Of a stretch of 64,000 nucleotides of DNA, positions 56,401 to 64,000 are shown piece after piece. The stretch lies in the NCBI GenBank assembly GCA_018257865.1, contig JAEUBA010000042.1, positions 62,001 to 126,000 on the forward strand, written 5' to 3'. How positions within the stretch are numbered: position 1 is the stretch's first letter; the number at the start of each line of letters is the position of its first letter. The notes under the pieces are model-generated. The model was not told where the DNA came from, ran no database searches, and was given only the letters and a program-made list of their open reading frames with translations. The DNA is from Stereocaulon alpinum (taxonomy: Eukaryota; Ascomycota; Lecanoromycetes; Lecanorales; Stereocaulaceae). The position numbers and the translations under genes were made by a program.

Positions 56401-59211
56401 TCCCTCAATGACGAGACGCCACAACGAGGTAGTCGTATCGACGAAGAAACCCAGAGCGAGGGCGAAGGATCTCCGGATGCTTATGCACTTCGACCCACGG
56501 TCAGCAACATTAGCAACCAGCCTGACACGCCACCACAGTCAAGCATGTTACCTCCTCCGATGGCACTCTTCGATCCAGAAGATCAAAATCGAAGATTTGT
56601 TGGAACTCCTGATTATCTCGCACCAGAAACCATCAATGGAATGGGACAAGACGAGATGAGCGACTGGTGGTCGTTGGGCTGCATTATGTTCGAATTCCTC
56701 TTCGGTTATCCTCCATTTCATGGAGATACTCCTGAAAAAGTCTTCGAAAACATCCTGGCACGGAAGATTTCCTGGCTCGACGACGATAGTGCCCTGGCGT
56801 CAGATGAAGCCAAAGACCTGATGATGAAGCTAATGACCCTGAATCCAGAGGAACGATTAGGCGCGAATATGGATGAAAAATACTCAACAGGTGGGGAAGA
56901 GATTCGTGCCCACCCTTGGTTTGATGGCATAAACTGGGAAACACTCCTAGATGACAAGGCTCAATTTATCCCAGCACCAGAAAATCCTGAAGATACGGAA
57001 TACTTTGATGCTCGGGGTGCTACACTACAAACTTTCACAGAGGAGATGGAAGATCAAGCGTCGTCTCCATCCCTCACGCCCGGGCCTGCAGACTATCAAG
57101 ACAGGCCCCATGATGCACTGTCCCGTGTCAGGAATCAGGTTAACTCGCTCAAGCGGGGTTTAATGCCACTTCATATCCCAGCGCATGTTCGTGATGGTCG
57201 TAGTAGGAGGCTCAGTGAACCTGTGGCGACCGATGACTTCGGTAACTTTGCGTTCAAAAACCTACCGGTGCTCGAGAAAGCTAATCAGGATGTCCTTCAA
57301 AAATTACTCGCCGACTCTACCCAAAGAACAAGCAGACAATCTGTCGCTAGCCAATCCCCAAGTACTGCTTCCGCAGCACCTTCTTTAGAAGGTAGTCCAC
57401 TGATACCCATGCCTCTCAAACGGGCGCGATCTACCAATAAGGGCAATCGGCCGGCGTCACCGTCGACCTTAAGCCATTCTAATGCTTCACCGAACCGAGC
57501 CTCTCAACCATCTTCTCCACTATTGGTGTCGTTCTCCACTGGACAAAATCATGAACGGAGGAAGACATCTAGTACCTCTTCAACGCTGTCCCATCAATCT
57601 AGCAATTCACTCCAACCTGGGCAATTCTTCGACGTGCCAAGGATACCGACTGGAGCTTCTGCCACTTCTGCCACATCTACGACGTCCTCTCCCGTCAAAA
57701 CGAATCGCAATTCCATGGTGATGCCAATAACATCACCAGAAAGGTCCGTTGGTATACCAAGACCGCCAAGACCGCATAGCATGCATGTGCCCTCCTCACG
57801 AGTTCGATCACAGACTGTTGGATCCCAAGAGGAAGCCATGCCACCTAGCAAGCCATTCCACAATAAGCGTCAAAGCCAAGTATTTGATATATCACCCTCG
57901 TCTTCCGATAACGAAGATCCTCGTGCTAAAGCCCTTCTTCGCGTTCAAAGAAGACGGCAGAGTTCTCGAAGAATGTCTCAAATCATGCTTGGTGATGGGC
58001 CGAGCTTCCGTCCTCTCGACGTATTAATCTGTGAGGATCACGTGGTTTCCAGAATGATGATGGAGAAGCTACTGGAAAGGCTCAGATGTCGAACTATCAT
58101 TGTCAAGGACGGTACAGAGGCCGCTAGGTACGCGATGAGTGAGGTGCAATTTGATATCATCATGATGGAATACAAGCTCGAACAGATCAATGGGACAGAT
58201 CTAGCACGAATGATCAGGGATACGAAAAGTGCTAATACGCAGACCCCTATCATCTGCATCACTGGGTACCTCAAAGAGCTGCCGCAGACTCATCATTTCG
58301 ACTCTCTGATTGAGAAGCCACCAACCGTCGAAAAGCTTACAGAGGCTCTCTGCAATTTGTGTGCATGGAAGCCACCACCAGTCGGCTATGATCCGCAGAA
58401 GCAACAACAGCAGGAGCAGCAGAAGCTCATCCCCTCAGGCCTTCGACAAGAGTCACGACACGCAGAGGATAGTCCTAGTTCACAATCATCTGGTCCCTTC
58501 ACTCACATACCTGGGTTGTACCAACGACCTAGCCGCGAACATTCAATCGGCTCGAGCTTCTTCGGCGACACAGACTCAACAAATACTGACGACGTGTCTC
58601 TCGTCATCAGTAAACAATCGGACGACTGGGCTTCGAACGGAGGGTTAATGATTTCCGAAGATTTGTCTCCGCCTGATGCCAGCTTCATGCATCCCGGGCT
58701 TCCGCACCTGATTCACCAAAATTCCGCGCCGCCCACTTTGGACCGGACTCCTCGCAGGCAGCGCTCTGCTGAAGCTGTCAAAGCCAAGCGAGAGAATCTG
58801 GAGAAGAACCGACATGAATGCGCGGAGTCTGGTGATGATGAAGATGAGGAACTTGGCAAATTGCCATCTAGGGCACGGAGTCCGCAGGGCAAATACCGTG
58901 GATCAAAGCTCGGTATCGAGATGATGAGAACTAATAGTCGGGGCAGTGGCTGCTCCGGTGGCGCTGACGAGCCATTGAACAAAGAACCGCCTTTTCTGAC
59001 CTCAAGTCCTGACATCGAAATGAGCCATGCTGGAAAAGAGCACGCAACGATCGAGCCTCCTGAGCTTTTCCCCAAAGAGGCAAAAGGAGAGGCCGTTGAA
59101 GTCATCGACATGGATGCTACGCCCAGACCCTCCACCGTTACAGCTAATACAGCTATCGAGCAATCGGCCATGGAACAATTCGCGCGATCTCCTTCTCCTC
59201 AGAAGAGATGA
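53416..59211 (+). CDS. RIM15: Rim15/Greatwall-type kinase with PAS and receiver domains
   Basis: Two exons, 53416-53940 and 53992-59211, with a 51-nt intron (GTATGG...TTAG) give about 1914 residues. Order of parts: PAS domain near 50-115; a Cys/His zinc-finger-like CRICERQ...HSEGC near 233-252; long Ser/Pro-rich region; AGC kinase from about 727 (KPISKGAFGSVYL, AIKVL Lys, HRDLKPDN, DFGLSRMG); an insert of about 170 residues before GTPDYLAPE near 1045; and a C-terminal receiver-like domain at about 1518-1640 (VLICEDHVVSRMM, ICITGY, IEKPP). In yeast this kinase is restrained by nutrient kinases and, through endosulphine phosphorylation, inhibits PP2A on entry to quiescence; the fission-yeast relative is Cek1. 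The receiver has Glu where phospho-Asp is expected (see findings). The start has an AAAAATGGCC context. Confidence 0.96.
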
Positions 59212-60676
59212 AGTCATCAGCCACACTCAATTCCCACCTATCCTCTAGACTGTTCATGTACAACTATGCTCACTCATTCCCTTTTCCTACGTTATGATAC
59301 CAACACCGTCTACCAATCTCTAGCGTTCTCTTCTCATCATGTCTTGGTACGACTTGGCGATAGGTGTTTCGCGGCGTTTTAGGAATGAATGCTCCCGGGA
59401 CGGGAAGCAACTACAATGTTACTCACTTTTTGGCCGTTGGCTGCCTGAACTGGACTGAATTGAGCCATGTACCTTATCTTTGGCGAGGTTGTACAATGAC
59501 TGGCTAAAAGCTGTCTACGCATATCTACTACATCGTTCTAAACAAATCAACTACTTTTTGGTGTTCAAGTGACCGTTCGTGCTTCGGGCTAAGTCATCAG
59601 TAGACTGGCAACCTAGAAAGGTTTAAGCGCTAACAACACGACATCTAATGCTTCTATGACATCGATTCTTGGGCAGAACAAGGGCAAATAGCCAGAACAT
59701 CGGACGGAGTCACCAGAGGGTTACTTTGCAAGAGTGCGAAAAGGTACCATTAGGAGATTCCCATAAGTCCCATGTTTACAGAAAGCGTTGGGTGACTGAG
59801 CAGAGATATCGACGCGATGTAAATCTAATGAGCTAACAACCTGGACTTTCGGGGGTGGAAGGAGAGCGAAGAGCCCACGGATCTTGTACGCTTGTAAGCC
59901 TGAAACACATGCACAAACAGATCCGATCACTGAATCTCGAGGAGATGGTTTTTTACTGATGTCCCAAAGAATCTGTATACCGTTCTCTAATAGCGATGAG
60001 CATGTAGATCCTCTACACCTTGACTCAAGCATGCATACCCTAACCTTCAATGACACCAAGAAATCTCTCCCCTCATCCCCAATCCAATCCCTTCCCAAGC
60101 TTCCACCGCATCACCCCCCACGCAACACACCCAGCAAAACACCCATCAACACCCCTCTCAACTTCCAAACTCTCTACCTAAATGCACAGCCTCATCCCCG
60201 GCAAAACAGCCCTAATTCTTGATGATTAAAGCTAAATATACCACTCAGAAACATAATCCGATATAGAGAATTCAAGTCGTGGTGAGGAGTAGTGGCTTTT
60301 CTGCCGGGATTCTCTGGCGATCAGAGCTCGGTTCTTGGTGATGGTAGCGAGGCGGGAAGTAGAGTTTGGGAATTGGGAAGGGGGGGGATGTGGTGGTTTT
60401 TGAGTCTGGGTGGATGGGGGGATGGATGTGGGTTTTGACGGGGGTTTGCTGAGGGGGAAGGAGATGGGTATTGTTTTGTTATAGTGTTGGTTGTTAGGTT
60501 TGACGGAGGTGCAAGGTGCGAGGTAACGGAGGGTGTGGGATGGAAGTGTGGTTTTGGTCTTTTCAACATCGCGAATATGTGCACTTTTATCTACTAAACC
60601 GAAAAAATTTATGTCCAAGAACCCCCACCGTATATGCCACAACCCCACCTAACCTTCCGCCTACCAAATATACACC
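59212..60676. other. Intergenic gap after RIM15
   Basis: No gene is supported. From about 60,080 to 60,760 the + strand alternates between C/A-rich and G/T-rich stretches, which leaves proline-rich open frames on either strand that I regard as compositional artefacts. Confidence 0.5.
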
Positions 60677-62179
60677 CTACCCACCAACCCCAAACGGACA
60701 CTTCCCCCCCACACTCACAGCTCCCACCGGACACGCAGCTTTCGCCCTAATATAAACAGGCAACGCACTCAGACAACTCATATCCAACGTCCCATTACTC
60801 CCTACATGTGCTACAGGCCCCCCCGCTTTTCCTTGCAGAGTGCAATTATACGCACCGTCGAATAGCACGGGTAAATCCGCCCAGTTGTTTGATTCGATTT
60901 GCTTCAGTACTGTGTATGGATCGGGTGTTGATCCGTTTGCCATTTTGGGGCCGCTGTAGATGAGTTGGTATTGGCGTTGTGTATTGGGACTCGAGTAGAT
61001 TGCCTCGTTGCCCTGGGCGTGTGAGATGGCGGTGGATGTATCATATTGGGTCTCCGGTGATGCATTGGGGAGAGTGATGGAGAAGTTGTTTTGGGCTAGT
61101 GTTTCAGACGTCACGTATGTCAAGAGCGCGAGATCTATGCCTGGTGTTGAATTTGTGAGAACGGTGGGCTTGATGAGATTGGGGGTGGACCAGGCGCCAG
61201 AAGCTGTGAAGCTCAGGAAGGTGGGAATATCGGACATCAGGAGGCCGAGACCGGCGTTGAGGCCGTTACATATGCGGAGCAGAATGTTGGCGGTGGGGAG
61301 TTGTTGGCCCATGTAGCGGACGGATAGGGTTTGGTTGGTGGGATCTTGGGTTGCGTTGATGACGGCATTGCTTACGCTGGGGGTTTTTTGGAGGCTTTGG
61401 GCGACGGTTTTGCCTATCTGTTGGAGTGGGAGTGCGTTTGATAGAGACTCGTTTTGCAAGGATGGTATCTGGAAAAGAATTAGTGTCGTATGTGGAATGG
61501 ATTTTCCTAGATACTGACGCCGAAGAATGGCAAACCCACGCTTAGTGCATTGATTACGTTGAGTACGTTCAACGATGTGTTACCATTGAAATCGAGGCTA
61601 TCGGCTATTTCGCCCATTGTCGTGCCTGCAGCGGGTGCTGCGCTTTGTATAGCTGAAGTATGGAGTCAGCACGAGCCTAGGAATGCATGGCACCACTTCA
61701 TCACTCATCCACTGACCTCCTTCCGCTTGACCGCCATAATACGCAGTAAACATGGCATTGATGGCGAGTATATTCCTCAAAACGTAGCTCATCTGCGGCG
61801 CCACAACGCTCGGCGCATTCGGCCCTATCCGAGTACTGTAGTTACAGCTCGGTGATCCAAGCTTTGTACAGTCACTTCCTCCTACGCCCGAGGAAATACG
61901 AAGAAAACATGAAGACCAAAACTCTGATTCATAGCAGCAAGCGTAGTTTACAGGGTTGTTGGGGTTGCAGGTTGGGGTGCCTTTGGACCATGCTGTTAGG
62001 TAGTTGGCAACATTGAGCTGATTCCAGCAAGGACTGCTGTAGCTGGCTTCTGAGGCTGAAATTTCGCAGTTGGGTGGTGAGGGAGTCGTGGTGGGTGTTA
62101 GGAATGTACGTTGAGGGAAGGCTATCGTGAGGGTAAGCAATGCAGAAGCTGTGAGGAACAATCGAGTGGAGGATGACAT
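60677..62179 (-). CDS. Secreted Cys-containing protein, unknown
   Basis: Three exons, 62179-61717, 61652-61519 and 61468-60677, give about 462 residues. Both introns use the unusual donor GTCAGT (64 and 50 nt) with TTCAG and CCAG acceptors. A signal peptide covers about residues 1-20 (LFLTASALLTLTIAFP). The N-terminal third is Cys-rich (SSPCWNQLNVANYLTAW, CNPNNPVNYACCYESEFWSSCFLR). A central Gly/Ala region follows, with GGQAEGAIQSAAPAAG rebuilt across intron 1. The C-terminal half has many N-glycosylation sequons and a few Cys. There is no membrane anchor or GPI signal at the end, so it should be released. I do not recognise the family; it has the look of the DUF-type large secreted proteins of filamentous fungi. 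No catalytic motif is visible. Confidence 0.75.
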
Positions 62180-63323
62180 TGTGGACTATGACAGTGCGTG
62201 TATCGAGATATGGAGATGAGTCGATACAAAACACGAAAGCGAAGAAATTTCCGAGGAAATAATTCCCCAGAACTAAAAGGCTCTAGGACGTTCCCTTTCT
62301 TATACGACAGCATCAGACATACAGGAAGGTCTCAAATGAGCAGATATCAAAGCGCATACAATGGAAAACCCGGCATTCACCAAGGATCGGGTGGAATCCT
62401 AGGGCCGCACAGGCATCGTCCCTGTATCGATGAGCAATCAAGATGGACGATCCTTGTGGGGTGCATGCACAATGCGGGTGATTGCCCCGACGTCCGACAT
62501 CAAAGAGCTGGGGTCGGGCTGAATCAACGGTGCTTGCATGGTATTAATAGTAGGCGGGGCGAGGCGTGTAGTGCGCGTGGATTGTTTGGGCTCGTAAGCG
62601 ACAGCGCAAACAGCTCGAGGCGATCTGGTGTTTCACCAAAGTAGCCTTCAGCTAATCCCTAAGGTAAGCTTATGATCGGAACATTGTCGCTGCCCTAAAT
62701 GACGCGGTCGTAATGTTGAGGTATTCAAGGTAAGCTATAATGGACAGCGGAAGTCGAAGAGCTCGGGCCATTACGTCATCAAATTGCAAGCTACGGTATC
62801 AGAGCGACCTTTAAGACTGAGTCGCGACTGTGTAAGCATCCCCTTCGTTGCAAATCGGATACTCGTACACGGTGTATACTTGTAGTCGAAATTGGCCTGT
62901 CACGCTCTACCCAACTAACCATAAACACTTCACAAGGGTGAAAGTCCTTTCAAATACGTTATCTCATAGTTCACCTACCACACGCTCCTGACACATCAAG
63001 TATTTTTATACTCCGAGTCCTTACCAAACGCGACTTTGCAGCTCGCATTGGAGCTGCTATCGTCAATTTCGAAGATTCCTGACCTTTCGAACGACGTCAT
63101 TATCATACCATTTCGTATCTACATAGTCTACGGCACATACCATGCTTGTCCAAATGTATGTACTAGTACTAAGCCTGGGGGATTCCAAATGCAAGCTTGT
63201 CCCTGTCTTGCCTTCTAACCTGTTTCCTACTCATGTCTTCCTCATTACCGTAATCATAATCATAACCATGACCACTGCCTATCCTCCATATGAGAGCCCT
63301 CCCAAAACCACTTTCGCCTAGGA
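62180..63323. other. Intergenic gap
   Basis: About 1.1 kb without a supported gene or repeat. The first few hundred bases should be the promoter of the secreted-protein gene. Confidence 0.5.
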
Positions 63324-64000
63324 CTAGTCCGCAAGCACCATTCTAAGCATGCTCAAGAAACCATCCCTCATACCCTTCAACTCTTTAACCTCTGGCTTAA
63401 CAGGCTCACCCGCACTCCTCCTCAGTCTATTAGCCTGCTTCCCTCTCCTCTTCCGCTCACTAGCAATCGGATCCGCATTATCATCTTCCTCATCCTCTTC
63501 TTCATCACTGTCGTCATATTCATCATCTAGGTCCGCAAGATCAGCTTCATTAATGCCAAAATCGCTGCTTTTGAACGCTGCGCTACCAGGTGCAGAAGCG
63601 CCGGTGCCGTTAGGACCAGCGGAATCAGCGGCCATCTTCTGGCGTGTCTTGTCCTGGTGCCATTTCTTGCGCTCTTCTTGCCACTTGATCAGGGCGTTAA
63701 TCTCGGCTATGGCGGCGCTTTTGTTGATGTGACCTATATCGACGGCGCCCTGGAAGAGGGCATTCATGTCTAGTTTCCCCCCCTTGGGACCGTGGCGCAG
63801 GAATTCGAGTATTCCCTCCAACCAGCCCATGAGCTGAGTGAACAGTCCATTGTCATGCACATGCACCTCATGCACAAACTTATAGAAATTATCCTGATGC
63901 CTAGCACACAAATCGATGAAAGACTGGACAGTCTGATTTGGATCAGCGCTGACATCCTGCCGTTGAGCAGATGTTAGGACGGAGAAAGTGTCATCGGCGA
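63324..64000 (-). CDS. C-terminal part of PX/DUF3818-type protein (partial)
   Basis: The frame is open from 63324 to the right edge of the window, so the N-terminal part lies outside. The visible 225 residues start inside a helical region (TVQSFIDLCARHQDNFYKFVHEVHVHDNGLFTQLMGWLE in substance). An LDMNALFQGAVD segment, a Lys/Trp-rich KWQEERKKWHQDKTRQKM helix, a very acidic Asp/Glu run and a basic stretch follow, ending near KGMRDGFLSMLRMVLAD. This combination recalls the C-terminus of fungal PX-domain proteins with DUF3817/3818-type regions (yeast YPR097W family), which bind phosphoinositides. The PX domain itself would be off the window. Family call is from memory; the partial state is certain. 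Confidence 0.65.
   Translation of the reverse strand, partial: ADDTFSVLTSAQRQDVSADPNQTVQSFIDLCARHQDNFYKFVHEVHVHDNGLFTQLMGWLEGILEFLRHGPKGGKLDMNALFQGAVDIGHINKSAAIAEINALIKWQEERKKWHQDKTRQKMAADSAGPNGTGASAPGSAAFKSSDFGINEADLADLDDEYDDSDEEEDEEDDNADPIASERKRRGKQANRLRRSAGEPVKPEVKELKGMRDGFLSMLRMVLAD

Noticed and set aside
60232..60648. Proline-rich open frames on the minus strand
   Set aside because: They follow the G-rich strand composition and have no start context, homologue or splice support.

Overview
The window is nuclear DNA of a filamentous ascomycete (Pezizomycotina). Coding regions are broken by short introns (about 43-150 nt, one of 386 nt) with GTANGN-type donors and CTRAY-like branch sites. 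Genes lie on both strands, and most are single-copy fungal housekeeping genes with recognisable products. The class cannot be fixed from sequence alone. All exon joins given here were worked out by hand from reading-frame continuity, splice consensus and remembered family sequence; none was tested with transcripts.

Layout. 1-2.7 kb: no convincing gene, with C-rich then G-rich low-complexity DNA. 2.7-9.8 kb: a DUF6601 membrane protein (-), an ELMO-domain protein (+), a tail-anchored coiled-coil protein (-), the rRNA-processing factor CGR1 (-) and a mitochondrial ornithine-type carrier (+). 9.8-13 kb: long repeat-bearing leader region containing a regular CCAAT-box cluster ahead of the CCAAT-binding factor subunit HAP2/HapB (+). 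15-24.3 kb: VPS10 sorting receptor (+), six-exon cytidine deaminase (+), eIF3d (-) and TRAPPC4/Trs23 (-). 24.7-38.9 kb: gene-poor accessory island with a secreted tannase/feruloyl-esterase-family enzyme, a fungal rhodopsin-type seven-helix protein, a decayed lectin-like sequence, a J-domain protein, a DUF6594 protein and a repeat-bearing retropepsin-like gene with an in-frame stop. 38.9-50.9 kb: dense housekeeping block with ArgJ, RPB4, RPN10, a borealin/Nbl1 homologue, TRM5, an unrecognised multi-exon protein and ERG26. 53.4-59.2 kb: the very large RIM15/Greatwall-type kinase. 60.7-64 kb: a secreted Cys-rich protein and the C-terminal part of a probable PX/DUF3818-type protein that runs off the window.

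Functional links. ArgJ (mitochondrial ornithine synthesis) and the Ort1/ARG11-type carrier (ornithine export) belong to the same pathway but lie 30 kb apart. RPN10, ERG26, RPB4, TRM5, eIF3d, CGR1, VPS10 and TRAPPC4 are unrelated core functions. Several pairs are divergent with short shared promoters (RPN10/borealin, DUF6601/ELMO, ArgJ/RPB4, CGR1/carrier). I see no tRNA, rRNA, CRISPR, intact transposon or biosynthetic cluster. I also see no convincing wholly new system. The most unusual items are the three-copy 35-residue repeat ahead of a retropepsin-like domain, the Glu-for-Asp receiver of the RIM15-type kinase, the CCAAT ladder upstream of HapB, a GC-AG intron, and a frame-preserving 51-nt intron in TRM5.
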